Shown: in pieces, positions 1 through 8,714 of the stretch
Layout: every line of letters begins with the position of its first letter
Numbering within the stretch: position 1 is the first letter of the stretch
Source of the DNA: Streptomyces vilmorinianum
Lineage (GTDB): Bacteria > Actinomycetota > Actinomycetes > Streptomycetales > Streptomycetaceae
Assembly (NCBI RefSeq): GCF_005517195.1
Contig: NZ_CP040244.1
Coordinates: 4,296,001 to 4,360,000 of the forward strand
Length of the DNA stretch: 64,000 nucleotides
Direction of reading: 5' to 3'
The notes under the pieces: model-generated
What the model saw: the letters and a program-made list of their open reading frames with translations, nothing else
Told to the model about the DNA's origin: nothing
The model's database searches: none
Made by a program: the position numbers and the translations under genes

Positions 1-252
1 GGCCGTCTCGGCGAGCAGGGCACGCCGGGTCTCGCCGGTGACGGACGTGGAGCCCTCGGTGTCCCCGCCGAGGGTGACGGCGACGTCGTACGTGCCGGGG
101 GCGACGTCGACATGGCACACGAGCGGTCCGCCGGCCGTGACGGTGCAGTGCTCCAGGCCGCCCTGGCCGTAGGGGCCGTCGGCATGGGCCGGGGCGGCGG
201 TGAGTGCGGCGGCGACCGTCACGGCGGCCGTCAGGAGCGCGGTGCGTCTCAT
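1..252 (-). CDS. Secreted rhamnogalacturonan acetylesterase-like protein, N-terminal part
   Basis: The reading frame starts with ATG at 252 and runs off the left edge, so only the first 84 residues are visible. They form a classic signal peptide (MRRTALLTAAVTVAAALT, probable cleavage after AHA) followed by a small beta-rich module with the motif GTYDVAVTLGG. This module often precedes the SGNH/GDSL esterase domain of streptomycete rhamnogalacturonan acetylesterases; that family assignment comes from the visible N-terminus and the neighbours, because the catalytic GDS block lies outside the window. An AAGGAG ribosome site lies 8 bases before the start, and only 17 bases separate it from the upstream lyase gene, so it is probably the last visible gene of the pectin operon. 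It could instead be another secreted carbohydrate-binding protein. Confidence 0.6.
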   Translation of the reverse strand, partial: MRRTALLTAAVTVAAALTAAPAHADGPYGQGGLEHCTVTAGGPLVCHVDVAPGTYDVAVTLGGDTEGSTSVTGETRRALLAETA

Positions 253-269
253 CGGTGATTCTCCTTGGC

Positions 270-3002
270 TCACGCGGGGAGGCTGTCGCCGACGAGGGCG
301 AGGTTCTGGATGGCGGCGAGGCCGAACAGGGCCGTGGTGTTCGTGCTGATCCACAGGTGTTCGTAGCCGGGTTCGAGCGCGGCGGGGCCCTGGACGGGCG
401 TCTTGTCCCAGACCATGGCGGAGGTGTAGCCGTCGCTGTTGTGGAACTTCTGCCAGGCCCGCGCGGCGAGCTTCGGGTCGTTCAACTGGGCGGCGGCGTA
501 GGCGTCCTGGCGTGAGTGTCCCTGGAAGAGGAGCAGGGTGCCGAAGTTCTTGCCGTAGCGGGCGGCCTGTTCGGCCTTGGTGGCGTTGAAGTAGCGGCAG
601 TAGTCGAGCCAGGCGTGCTTGAACGCCGGCATGTCGATGAGATCGATGAGTTCGGCGCACATCTCGACCAGGCCGAACATCGCGGAGAGGTGGGAGACGC
701 CGACGACGGGCTCGGTCGCCACCGCGAAGCGGCCGGTGTCGAGGTCGTACAGGCCGGTGCCCTGGACGAATCCGTTGGGCTGGGCGGCGATGGTCTCCAT
801 GGTCGAGCGCAGCCGCGCCTCCGCCTTCGCCGCCTTGGGTCCGCCGCGCTCCCACTCGGTGAGCCAGGCGGCGGCAAGGCCGCTCCAGTCGGTGCCGAAG
901 CCGATGGACAAGGCGTGGCGGTCGGGTGTGTACGGCTCGGTGCGGATCTTGCGGATGGGGTCGAGGACGAGGAAGGTCTCGTCGGAGTCGACGAGGTCGT
1001 GCATGAGGTCGCCGACGCGTTCGTCGGCGGTGAGGAAGTAGTAGGGGCGGCGGTAGACGGCGGTGGATATCCGCTGCTGCTTGGCGCTGCACGCGAAGTG
1101 CTGGACGCCGTGGCGGGTCCCGAGGCCGGCCCACCGGCCGAGGTGGTACACGTCGACCTCGCCGGTGTGGCGGGTCATCGCCTCGGCGAAGCGGAAGACG
1201 TCGGAGCGGCCGGAGCGCAGGTACGCGTACCAGAGCCAGAGGTCGGGAGACAGCTCGGAGTTGTCCCAGGCGTAGCCACCGACGTCGTACCGCCACTGGT
1301 GCCGGTCCTCGTCGTAGGTGTGCATGATGTCGCCATAGTCCCAGAATCCGTACCATCGGCGCTGTTCGACCTGATCCTTGTAGTACGTGAAGAGATAGTC
1401 GAGGTGGTCCTCGATCCGTGCCTTCGCGGGGGTGGAGCGGTCGACGGGGGCGAAGAGGCCGCCGAAGACCTTGGCGCGGGTGAGGTCCTCGGGGCTCGCG
1501 GCGAGCTGGGGCGGGGTGCGGACGGCGTCGGCCTGGGCGACGAGCGTGTCGGCGGTGGGGGTGGCCGCGTTGGCCCAGAACATCAGCTCGCTGGTGCGGG
1601 CGATGCCGTACGGGGTGCCGAAGCCGGGCTCGTAGTCCTCGTAGGTGATGTTGAGGCCTTCGAGCTGTTCGGGGAAGGTGTCCTGGCCCATGCCGTCGTG
1701 GTAAAAGCGCAGGTCCATGGGCTGGGCCTCGGGGGACCAGAGCCAGAGCGTGACCTCGGCGGCGTCGGTGGCGGCGCCGCGGATGTCGAGCTGGGCGGGG
1801 TGCTTCTGCCAGAAGTCGCGGAGCCCGAAGGAGAGGCCGCCGGTGGTTCCGCCGACGTATCCGAAGCCGTTCGCGCGGCCTCCGCCGCCGGCCGGGATCC
1901 AGCCGTGGCCGGCCTGGGTGCGCTTGCGCAGGGTGAAGCCGTCGGCGGAGAGCTGGGAGAGGGTGTAGTCATTCCAGGTGGGGATGTACTGCAAACGGGT
2001 GGTGACCCGCTGGTCCCAGGTGGCGGGGTCGGGCAGTTTCCCGCCCTTGACCTGTGCGGCGCGGACGGCGGCGCCGGGGTCGCGGCGCAGTCCGGTGATG
2101 CCCTTCACGGCCTCGGTGAGGAAGCCCTCGCCCTCGCCCGCGATGCGGATGTGGCGGTCGTAGGCGGCGTCGCGCATCGGGACGGTGAAGCGGACCCCGA
2201 GACCGCGGATGAAGTCCGAGGCCTGGTCTCCGTCGTACGTGATGGTGTGCACCATCCGGAAGGATTCGGAGCCCGCGTAGAAGTAGAGCCGTACCGAGAA
2301 CGGCAGCCAACTGCGGCTCGCCTTGCGGTGCTTGCCGTCGATCCGGACCACGGCGCGCACGGGCCCGCGCTGTTCGACCGTGGCGCCGGAGATCTCGCCG
2401 TCGAACCGCTCCCACTTGGCGTTGCCCTGGTCGCTGTCGTCGAGGTCGCTCTGGCGCAGCAGGACGAGGCGTCCGTCGGTGGCGATCGTCGTCGTGCCAC
2501 GGGTGACGGACTCGACGAGCTTCTCGCCGTCCTTGGAGAGGACGGCCCTGATGGTGCCGGTGTCGACGGTGATCCGGCGGTCGGTCTCGGTCACGGTGAT
2601 CCGCGGCCCGGCGATGGCGGGGGTGCCGGGGGCGAGGGTGAAGCGCTCGGCGCCGGCGGCCTCGGGGCCGACCGCGTGCGCGGTCCACTTGAGCGAGCCG
2701 TCGGGCCAGCGGGCGGTGGTCCAGGTCTGGACGGGGATGCCGGTGCCGTCGGCGGCGGTGAGCGCGAAGGTACGGTCGGCGGGGTGGACCCCCTTGGGCC
2801 AGGGCACGCCGAACGTGGAGCCGGGCGCGGCTCCGAGGCCGCCGGGCTCCAGCCAGGTGACGGTCGCCGGGCGGTCGGCGTCGGGGGTCTCGGCGGGGGC
2901 CGCCGCGCGGGCGTCACCGCGCCCGAGCGCCCAGCTGAACTGGGCGGCCGCGCCCGCGACGGCGGCGGCCTTGAGCAGGGACCTTCGGGGGATCGAGGAC
3001 AT
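270..3002 (-). CDS. Exo-rhamnogalacturonan lyase family protein (PcRGLX/YetA-like, PL26)
   Basis: Predicted secreted or surface enzyme of 910 residues that would cleave the rhamnogalacturonan-I backbone of pectin from an end. The first residues, MSSIPRRSLLKAAAVAG, are a twin-arginine signal. The mature part opens with a beta-sandwich (VTWLEPGGLGAAPGSTFGVPW) typical of PcRGLX/YetA proteins, followed by a Trp/Tyr-rich middle and C-terminal alpha-rich barrel (about residues 330-900). Length agrees with this family. The assignment is from recalled family features; the substrate is inferred. I chose ATG 3002 (AAAGG about 10 bases upstream) so that the Tat motif is N-terminal; an in-frame ATG at 3026 would add eight residues. 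Neighbours mirror the Bacillus yes/yet/lpl region: DUF624 protein and a sugar importer upstream, acetylesterase downstream. Confidence 0.75.
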   Translation of the reverse strand: MSSIPRRSLLKAAAVAGAAAQFSWALGRGDARAAAPAETPDADRPATVTWLEPGGLGAAPGSTFGVPWPKGVHPADRTFALTAADGTGIPVQTWTTARWPDGSLKWTAHAVGPEAAGAERFTLAPGTPAIAGPRITVTETDRRITVDTGTIRAVLSKDGEKLVESVTRGTTTIATDGRLVLLRQSDLDDSDQGNAKWERFDGEISGATVEQRGPVRAVVRIDGKHRKASRSWLPFSVRLYFYAGSESFRMVHTITYDGDQASDFIRGLGVRFTVPMRDAAYDRHIRIAGEGEGFLTEAVKGITGLRRDPGAAVRAAQVKGGKLPDPATWDQRVTTRLQYIPTWNDYTLSQLSADGFTLRKRTQAGHGWIPAGGGGRANGFGYVGGTTGGLSFGLRDFWQKHPAQLDIRGAATDAAEVTLWLWSPEAQPMDLRFYHDGMGQDTFPEQLEGLNITYEDYEPGFGTPYGIARTSELMFWANAATPTADTLVAQADAVRTPPQLAASPEDLTRAKVFGGLFAPVDRSTPAKARIEDHLDYLFTYYKDQVEQRRWYGFWDYGDIMHTYDEDRHQWRYDVGGYAWDNSELSPDLWLWYAYLRSGRSDVFRFAEAMTRHTGEVDVYHLGRWAGLGTRHGVQHFACSAKQQRISTAVYRRPYYFLTADERVGDLMHDLVDSDETFLVLDPIRKIRTEPYTPDRHALSIGFGTDWSGLAAAWLTEWERGGPKAAKAEARLRSTMETIAAQPNGFVQGTGLYDLDTGRFAVATEPVVGVSHLSAMFGLVEMCAELIDLIDMPAFKHAWLDYCRYFNATKAEQAARYGKNFGTLLLFQGHSRQDAYAAAQLNDPKLAARAWQKFHNSDGYTSAMVWDKTPVQGPAALEPGYEHLWISTNTTALFGLAAIQNLALVGDSLPA

Positions 3003-3081
3003 GGCGCATATACCTTTCATGCTCATGACAGAGTGCGGTCGGGCCGTCCGGCAGGACGGCGCGGCGGGGGCAGGACCCCGG

Positions 3082-3160
3082 CCCCGGCGCGCGCTCCCCT
3101 CCCGCGCGCGACCGGGGTGGGCCCGCCCCCTCGCCCCAGGCGCGACGGACGGGGCGAGGG
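3082..3160 (-). terminator. Two GC-rich hairpins between the DUF624 and lyase genes
   Basis: Within the 255-base gap there are two stem-loops. The second has perfect 10-base arms (CCCTCGCCCC at 3128-3137 and its complement at 3151-3160). The first pairs GCGCGC/CCGGGG blocks imperfectly at about 3082-3117. They could stop or attenuate transcription from the transporter genes before the lyase gene, giving different expression levels inside one module. Confidence 0.4.
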
Positions 3161-3166
3161 AGCGGG

Positions 3167-3262
3167 GATCAGGGGGCGGAGGGCCGGGGGGGTCAGGGGG
3201 CGGAGGGCCGGGGGGGGTCAGGGGGCCGGGGGGTCAGGGGGCCAGGGGGCCTCGGGGTCAGC
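3167..3262. repeat. G-rich tandem repeat covering a stop codon
   Basis: About two full copies of a 24-25 base unit (GGTCAGGGGGCGGAGGGC plus a G run) followed by shortened copies (GGTCAGGGGGCC) lead directly into the stop codon of the DUF624 gene (TCA at 3258-3260, read as TGA on the minus strand). Each copy contains a TCA triplet. The long G runs could form G-quadruplexes, but this is inference. Confidence 0.7.
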
Positions 3263-3821
3263 GGGTCAGGACGCGGCGCTCGGCCGCCAGGGTGGCCGCC
3301 ACGAGCATGCCCAGGGCCGGGGCGGCCAGGGGTGCGGCGAACCAGGCGGAGACGGCGATCACGGCGAGGCCGCAGACGACGAGGAGGGAGCCCGCGGGGT
3401 CGCCGAGGGTGCGGCGGGCGGCGGCCTTCAGGAGCACGCGCCAGGAGGCGCCCGGGCACCAGGCCGTACACGCGCGCAGGACGGTCACGGTCAGGGCGAG
3501 CGCCGCGAGGACCCCGACCGTGCCGGCGAACCGGCCGCCCGGCAGCCCCGCCCGTACGATCGCGAGATCGGTCCACAGCAGGGCGAGGGCCGCCAGGCCC
3601 GCGAGCCCCACCAGCCAGCCCCGACGGGCGGCCGAGCGGAGATCGGCGGCGAACTCCCGCCACCCGCCCTCCACTTCTCCGGTCCAGCGACGCAGATGCG
3701 CCGCCCCCGCGGCCAGCGCCGCGGGCAGGGTGACCACCGGCACGGAGGCGACGGCGATCCACACCCCGACCAGCAGGCACTCGGCGAACACCCCGAACCG
3801 CGCACGGACGTGCGGCTTCAT
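3258..3821 (-). CDS. YesL-like DUF624 membrane protein
   Basis: A 187-residue integral membrane protein with about four to five hydrophobic segments (starting FAECLLVGVWIAVASVPVVT near residue 11). The N-terminal pattern, including the region around VTLPAALAAGAAHLRRW, matches DUF624/YesL proteins, which almost always sit beside sugar ABC permeases of the YesP/YesQ or LplB/LplC type; their function is not known. It lies 9 bases downstream of the permease gene on the same strand and is probably co-transcribed. A role as an accessory subunit or regulator of the importer is inference from this conserved neighbourhood. Confidence 0.8.
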   Translation of the reverse strand: MKPHVRARFGVFAECLLVGVWIAVASVPVVTLPAALAAGAAHLRRWTGEVEGGWREFAADLRSAARRGWLVGLAGLAALALLWTDLAIVRAGLPGGRFAGTVGVLAALALTVTVLRACTAWCPGASWRVLLKAAARRTLGDPAGSLLVVCGLAVIAVSAWFAAPLAAPALGMLVAATLAAERRVLTR

Positions 3822-3830
3822 CGCGCCTCC

Positions 3831-4724
3831 TCAGCCCTTCAGGCCGGACGTGGCCATGCCGTCGATCAGATACCGCTGGAAGGCGAGGAAGAAGACGAGC
3901 ACCGGCAGCAGCGCGACCAGCGACATCGCGATCATGCCGCCGTAGTCGGCCAGCCCCTCCTGGTCGACGAACATCTTCAGTCCCAGGGCCACCGTGTACT
4001 TCTCGGGCGTGTTGATGTAGATCAGCGGGCCCATGAAGTCGTTCCAGGTGTTGATGAACGTGAAGATCGCACTGGTGATGAGGGCCGGCCGGCACAGCGG
4101 CAGCATGATCGACCAGTAGATCCGCAGGTGACCGCAGCCGTCCAGCCGGGCCGCCTCGTCCAGCTCCCTGGGCAGGTTCCGCATGAACTGGACCATCAGG
4201 AAGACGAAGAAGGCGTCGACGGCCAGGTACTTGCCCAGGAGCAGCGGCGTGTAGGTGTCGATGAGCTCCATCTTCTGGAACAGCACGTACTGCGGGATCA
4301 GCAGCACGTGGTACGGCAGGAGCAGCGTGCCGATCATCAGCGCGAACAGCACATTGCGTCCCGCGAACCGGATGCGCGCGAAGGCGTACGCCGTCAACGA
4401 GGAGGACAGCAGCACGCCGACCACCGAACCGACCGCGAGGAAGGTGGAGTTGAGGAAGAAGGTGGAGATCGGGATGTCGGCGATGCCGTCGGCAAGGCCG
4501 GTGTAGTTCCTGGCGATGGGATCGGTGGGCAGCAGCTCCAGGCTGCCGACGATCTCGTCGCCCTCCTTGAACGAGGCCCCGAGCAGCCACACCACGGGAT
4601 AGAGCACCACCGCGAGGACGGCGAGGGAGCCGAGGTGCCAGGCGAGCGAACCCGCGCCGCGACGCCGGGCGCCGGACACCGCCGCCCGGGTGGGCACCGT
4701 GGGCACTGTGCTCAGCGTCTTCAT
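3831..4724 (-). CDS. Carbohydrate ABC transporter permease (YesQ/LplC-like)
   Basis: Inner-membrane subunit of 297 residues of a CUT1-type importer. Six membrane segments are visible, the first at about residues 29-50 (LGSLAVLAVVLYPVVWLLGA). The cytoplasmic EAA loop, LDEAARLDGCGHLRIYWSIM (about residues 186-205), docks onto the ATPase. No ATPase gene is present in the cluster, as is usual for CUT1 importers of streptomycetes that share an MsiK-type ATPase. Its ATG overlaps the stop of the preceding permease gene in an ATGA junction, so the two are translationally coupled. The likely substrate is an oligosaccharide released from rhamnogalacturonan. Confidence 0.9.
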   Translation of the reverse strand: MKTLSTVPTVPTRAAVSGARRRGAGSLAWHLGSLAVLAVVLYPVVWLLGASFKEGDEIVGSLELLPTDPIARNYTGLADGIADIPISTFFLNSTFLAVGSVVGVLLSSSLTAYAFARIRFAGRNVLFALMIGTLLLPYHVLLIPQYVLFQKMELIDTYTPLLLGKYLAVDAFFVFLMVQFMRNLPRELDEAARLDGCGHLRIYWSIMLPLCRPALITSAIFTFINTWNDFMGPLIYINTPEKYTVALGLKMFVDQEGLADYGGMIAMSLVALLPVLVFFLAFQRYLIDGMATSGLKG

Positions 4725-5737
4725 CGGGCCGCCTCCTCATAGTGCACCCAGCGCTTCTGGGACCAGAACAGCGCCGCCGTGACCAGCGCGACGGCGAGGA
4801 GGAGCATCCACGCCATGGCCGAGGCCAGGCCCATCCGGCTGTTCTCGAAGCCCTGGACGTAGAGATAACAGGTGTAGACGAGCGAACCGTCCGCCGGGCC
4901 GCAGGCGTTGCCGCCCGCTCCCCCGCCGACGATGTACGCCGACGCGAAGATCTGGAAGGAGTGGATGGTCTCGAGCAGGACGTTGAAGAAGAGCACCGGC
5001 GAGATCATCGGGAGCGTGATGCTCCGGAACCGCCGCCACGGCCCGGCCCCGTCGACCTCCGCCGCCTCGTACAGCTCCTGCGGAACCTGCTTGAGGCCGG
5101 CCAGGAAGATCACCATGGGGGCGCCGAACTGCCAGACGGTCAGCGCCACCAGGGCGTACAGGATCCACTGGGGATCGCCGATCCAGCCACCGACGTCCAG
5201 GCCGAACAGCGTGCTCTGGGCCCGGTCCACGACCGCTCCGTCGGAGAAGATCGCCTTCCAGACGATGGCCACGGACACGCTCGCGCCGATCAGCGAGGGA
5301 GCGTAGAACGCGGCCCGGTAGAAGCCCTGCCCGCGCCTGCTCTGGGCGAGCAGCAGCGCCACGCCGAGGGCGAGGGCCAGCTTGAGCGGCGTACCGATGG
5401 CGACGTACCACAGGGTCACGGAGACGGAGTGGCGCCAGCGGGGGTCGCCGAACATCTCCGTGAAGTTCCCGAAGCCGATCCACTTCGGGGCGTCGAAGAG
5501 GTTGTAGTCGGTGAACGCGAAGTACAGGGAGGCGGTCATCGGGCCCGCGGTCAGCAGCAGGAACCCCGTGATCCAGGGCGACATGAAGAGATAGCCGGCC
5601 AGGTTCTCCCGGCGGTCCCGCCGCCTGCCGGCGGCGGGACGCGGAGAGGGGGCCGGTGCGGGCGGTGGCGGCCCGGAGCCCTGGGCGACGGGGCCGCTCA
5701 CTCCCGTGGCGGGCGCGTGGGTCACGGTCGTTCCCAT
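4721..5737 (-). CDS. Carbohydrate ABC transporter permease (YesP/LplB-like)
   Basis: A 338-residue membrane subunit of the same importer. A Pro/Ala-rich, basic N-terminal tail of about 45 residues precedes six membrane segments; the first starts at about residue 49 (YLFMSPWITGFLLLTAGPMT). The EAA loop reads LYEAAEVDGAGPWRRFRSIT (about residues 223-242). The loop containing a GGGAGGNACGPADG stretch near residue 283 is longer than in many homologues. The start at 5737 shares one base with the stop of the solute-binding protein gene (TGATG), which fixes the start and indicates coupling. It should pair with the YesQ-like permease and an unlinked ATPase. Confidence 0.9.
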   Translation of the reverse strand: MGTTVTHAPATGVSGPVAQGSGPPPPAPAPSPRPAAGRRRDRRENLAGYLFMSPWITGFLLLTAGPMTASLYFAFTDYNLFDAPKWIGFGNFTEMFGDPRWRHSVSVTLWYVAIGTPLKLALALGVALLLAQSRRGQGFYRAAFYAPSLIGASVSVAIVWKAIFSDGAVVDRAQSTLFGLDVGGWIGDPQWILYALVALTVWQFGAPMVIFLAGLKQVPQELYEAAEVDGAGPWRRFRSITLPMISPVLFFNVLLETIHSFQIFASAYIVGGGAGGNACGPADGSLVYTCYLYVQGFENSRMGLASAMAWMLLLAVALVTAALFWSQKRWVHYEEAAR

Positions 5738-7020
5738 CAGCTGCCGAGAGCCGTCTTCGACTCGGTGAAGAACTGCTTGACCGCGTCGTCCACCGACCGT
5801 GTGCCCAGGCCCAGTTCCTCGGCGAGGCGCAGGAAGGCCGACTCGCAGATGTCGGCGCCCGCCGGGTGCGGGGTGATGGGTTCGAGGACGCCCGTGTCGA
5901 CGAGCGACTGCTCGTACGCCGCGATCTCCTTGGCGACCGGGTCGGAGGGCACGAACGCCTCGTACTGCTCGACGGTCGCGGGGACGCCCCGGTCGAAGCC
6001 CATGATCCTGGCGACCTCGGGGTCGTGGACCATGAAGTCGATGAACTGGGCGACCTCCTTGGGGTGCTTGGTGCGCCTGGAGGCGCTGAGCATCAGGGAG
6101 CCGAGGTACTGGCCGGTCCTCTTGCCGTCGGTGGTGGGGATCGGCGCGAGACCGTACTCGCTCTTGCCCTCGGCGGTGTAGCGGTTGGTGAAGTTGTCCC
6201 AGGTGAACTCGCCGGCCGCGAGCTCGGCGGTGACCGCGGACTTGGGCTTGGCCTGGACGACCTTCTTGGTGTCGGCGACGACGCCGGACTCGCTGCCCCG
6301 CTTCGCCTTGGTCCACCACTCGGTCAGGTCGGCCTCTGTGAAGCCCAGACCCTTCTCGGTGAAGAAGGCCTTGCCGTGCTGGCGCAGGTACAGGTCGTAG
6401 AGGTACATCACGCCGTACATGCCGCTGTCGCCGGCCCGGCCCGCCTTGTCGCGGATCTTCTTCATCGCCGCGTCGAAGTCGTCCCAGGTCCAGCCCTGTT
6501 CGGGCTTGACGCCCGCCCGGGTGAAGACGTTCTTGTCGATGACCAGGGCCATGGAGTTGCTGCCCACGGGTATGCCGAGCAGCTTGCCGTCGACCTCGCC
6601 GAACTTCTCCAGGCCCGCGCGGAAGTTCGCGGTGCTGAGGTGGCCCGCCTTGACCTGCTCGCTGAGGTCGAGGAGCACGTTCTTGGCGTCGTACTTGCGC
6701 AGGAAGCCGATCGCGTTCTGGAAGACGTCCGGCGGATTGCCGCCCGAGGCCTGGGTGTTGAACTTCTTCCAGAAGTCCGGGTACGGCTGGAAGTCCGTCT
6801 TGACCTTGATCTTCGGGTACTTCTTCTCGAAGAGCGCGATCGTTTGGTTGATCCGCTTGGCGCGGTCGTCGGACCCCCACCAGGCGTATCGGATGGTGAC
6901 GGTCCCGTCGCCGGAACCGCCCCCGCCGCCACATCCCGCCGCGGTCAGACCGAGAGCCGCCATCGAGCCGCCCGCGAACTTCAGCAGCCCTCGTCGGTCG
7001 ACGGTGCCTTGAGTACGCAC
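5737..7020 (-). CDS. Extracellular solute-binding lipoprotein (YesO-like)
   Basis: A 427-residue sugar-binding lipoprotein, family 1 extracellular solute-binding type. It starts with GTG at 7020, preceded by GGAGG at 8 bases. An N-terminal twin-arginine-like region (DRRGLLKF) is followed by a lipobox ending at LTAAGC around residue 30 and a Gly-rich linker. The mature part has the usual two-lobed pattern (TIRYAWWGSDDRAKRINQTI near residue 41, PIPTTDGKRTGQYLGSLMLS near residue 285). It is the first gene of the importer operon and lies directly behind the promoter with LacI-type operators. By context it should bind rhamnogalacturonan oligosaccharides; the ligand is inferred. Confidence 0.9.
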   Translation of the reverse strand: MRTQGTVDRRGLLKFAGGSMAALGLTAAGCGGGGGSGDGTVTIRYAWWGSDDRAKRINQTIALFEKKYPKIKVKTDFQPYPDFWKKFNTQASGGNPPDVFQNAIGFLRKYDAKNVLLDLSEQVKAGHLSTANFRAGLEKFGEVDGKLLGIPVGSNSMALVIDKNVFTRAGVKPEQGWTWDDFDAAMKKIRDKAGRAGDSGMYGVMYLYDLYLRQHGKAFFTEKGLGFTEADLTEWWTKAKRGSESGVVADTKKVVQAKPKSAVTAELAAGEFTWDNFTNRYTAEGKSEYGLAPIPTTDGKRTGQYLGSLMLSASRRTKHPKEVAQFIDFMVHDPEVARIMGFDRGVPATVEQYEAFVPSDPVAKEIAAYEQSLVDTGVLEPITPHPAGADICESAFLRLAEELGLGTRSVDDAVKQFFTESKTALGS

Positions 7021-7040
7021 AGTTCGTCCTCCCGCGCGAT

Positions 7041-7131
7041 TGAAACGTTTTAGGAAAGCGCTTGCTGAGACAAGGTAAGGACCCTGGTACAGCGAGTCAA
7101 CGCTTCAGACAGATCTTTCGAAGCGTTTCAA
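7041..7131 (-). promoter_or_regulatory. Promoter with flanking LacI-family operators for the pectin importer operon
   Basis: Reading leftwards, a sigma-70-like promoter is visible: TTGACT (7095-7100 on the minus strand), a 17-base spacer and TACCTT (7072-7077). Just downstream of the -10 box lie TGAAACGTTTTA (7041-7052) and AAGCGCTT (7056-7063), and upstream lies GAAACGCTTCGAAA (minus strand, about 7117-7130). These match the palindromic GAAACGTTTC/AAGCGCTT type bound by LacI-family regulators. Sites on and after the start point suggest repression relieved by substrate. No LacI gene is in the window. Confidence 0.75.
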
Positions 7132-7139
7132 CTGGCGGG

Positions 7140-8654
7140 TCAGGCGAGACGGATGACGTTCCAGGACAGCGGCTCCAGGACGGCGTGCAGGGAGCCGTCC
7201 CTGAGCGTGGTGCCGTCCACGGCGTGCGGGGTGACCCGCTCGGGTTCCGCGAGAGTGTTGCGGGCCTCGGGGTCCGCGTCGGCGAGCGCGCTGTGCTCGA
7301 CGACCCGGCTCAGGCCGAGGCCGTGCAGGGTCACGTCGAGCGGCAGGGCCTCGCTCCGACCGCGGTTCACGGCGAACACGGTCACCGCGCCGTCCTCGCC
7401 CCGTACGGCCGTCGCGTGCAGCAGGGGCACCTCCCCGAACCTGCGCGTCTCGTACGCCGGCGCGTCCACCCGCACGTCCAGGACCTCGCCGCGTCCGTAC
7501 CGGGAGGCCTGGGCGAACGGGAAGAAGGTCGTCTGCCGCCAGGCCGGGCCGCCGGGTTCGGTCATGATCGGGGCGATGACGTTGACGAGCTGGGCCAGGC
7601 AGGCCACCTTGACCCGGTCGGCGTGGCGCAGCAGGGCGATGAGGAGCGAGCCGAACACGACGGCGTCGGTGACGGTGTAGACGTCCTCCAGGAGCCGTGG
7701 GGCCTCCTGCCAGTCCTCGACCGGGTGCGGGTGGGGTCGGCGCTGGTACCAGACGTTCCACTCGTCGAAGGAGAGGGTGATCTTCTTGCTGGTCTTCAGC
7801 CGGGCGCCGACATGGTCGCAGGTGGCCACGACGGCCTCGATGAACGCCTCCATGTCGACGGCCGAGGCGAGGAAGGAGTCCCGGTCGTCGTCGGTCTCCT
7901 CGTAGTAGGCGTGCAGGGAGATGTGGTCGACGGCGTCGTACGTCTCCGCGAGGACCGTGGCCTCCCACGCGGCGAAGGTCTCCATCGCCCGGTTCGAGCT
8001 GCCGCAGACGACGAGTTCCAGGCCGGGGTCGATCAGCCGCATGGCGCGGGCGGTCTCGCCGGCCAGGCGGCCGTACTCCTCGGCCGTCTTGTGGCCGATC
8101 TGCCAGGTGCCGTCCATCTCGTTGCCGAGGCACCACAGGCCGATGCCGAAAGGGTCCTTGTCCCCGTGGGCGATCCGGCGCTCGGCGAGTTCGGTGCCGG
8201 CGGGATGGTTGGCGTACTCCAGGAGTTCCATCGCCTCGGCCACCCCGCGGGTGCCGAGGTTGAGTGCCATCATCGGCTGCGCCTGCGGGCCGAGCTTCCT
8301 CAGGAAGGCCATGAACTCGGAGAGCCCGAAGCGGTTGGTCTCGGTGGACCGCCAGGCGAGGTCGAGACGGCGGGGCCGCTCGTCGACGGGGCCGACGCCG
8401 TCCTCCCAGCGGTGGCCGGAGACGTAGTTGCCGCCGGGGTAGCGCACGGCGGTGACGCCCAGCTCACGGACGAGCTCCAGGACGTCGGTGCGCAGCCCGT
8501 CCTCGTCGGCGGCGGGGTGGCCGGGCTCGTGGATCCCGGTGTAGACGCACCGGCCGAGGTGCTCGACGAAGGACCCGAACAGACGGGGGTCGACCGGGCC
8601 GACGGAGAAGTCGGGATGAAGGGTGAAGCGGGCGGAACGGGCGGAACGGGGCAT
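7140..8654 (-). CDS. abfA: Alpha-L-arabinofuranosidase, GH51
   Basis: A 504-residue cytoplasmic retaining arabinofuranosidase that removes L-arabinose from arabino-oligosaccharides such as pectin side chains. The catalytic acid/base Glu lies in GLWCLGNEMDGTW (about E179) and the nucleophile Glu in LSFDEWNVWY (about E298), as in GH51 enzymes. The N-terminal (beta/alpha)8 barrel begins at LFGSFVEHLGRCVYTGIHEP; the C-terminal beta-sandwich ends in LEPLSWNVIRLA. No signal peptide is visible. I placed the start at ATG 8654 (GAGAGG five bases upstream) instead of an earlier in-frame start that would add a basic, unconserved tail. It lies between the lactonase gene and the importer promoter, same strand, and probably processes imported arabinosides. 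Confidence 0.93.
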   Translation of the reverse strand: MPRSARSARFTLHPDFSVGPVDPRLFGSFVEHLGRCVYTGIHEPGHPAADEDGLRTDVLELVRELGVTAVRYPGGNYVSGHRWEDGVGPVDERPRRLDLAWRSTETNRFGLSEFMAFLRKLGPQAQPMMALNLGTRGVAEAMELLEYANHPAGTELAERRIAHGDKDPFGIGLWCLGNEMDGTWQIGHKTAEEYGRLAGETARAMRLIDPGLELVVCGSSNRAMETFAAWEATVLAETYDAVDHISLHAYYEETDDDRDSFLASAVDMEAFIEAVVATCDHVGARLKTSKKITLSFDEWNVWYQRRPHPHPVEDWQEAPRLLEDVYTVTDAVVFGSLLIALLRHADRVKVACLAQLVNVIAPIMTEPGGPAWRQTTFFPFAQASRYGRGEVLDVRVDAPAYETRRFGEVPLLHATAVRGEDGAVTVFAVNRGRSEALPLDVTLHGLGLSRVVEHSALADADPEARNTLAEPERVTPHAVDGTTLRDGSLHAVLEPLSWNVIRLA

Positions 8655-8714
8655 GGTGTTCCTCTCGGTGGAGTGGGGCGTGGGGCGATCGGGGCCCGAG
8701 GCACCGCGTCCCTT

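Noticed and set aside
516..4742. A 1408-codon open frame on the plus strand opposite the lyase and permease genes
   Set aside because: It is Gly/Ala/Asp/Val/Arg-rich, has no domains and lies exactly antisense to well-supported genes; long open antisense frames are expected in DNA of this G+C content.
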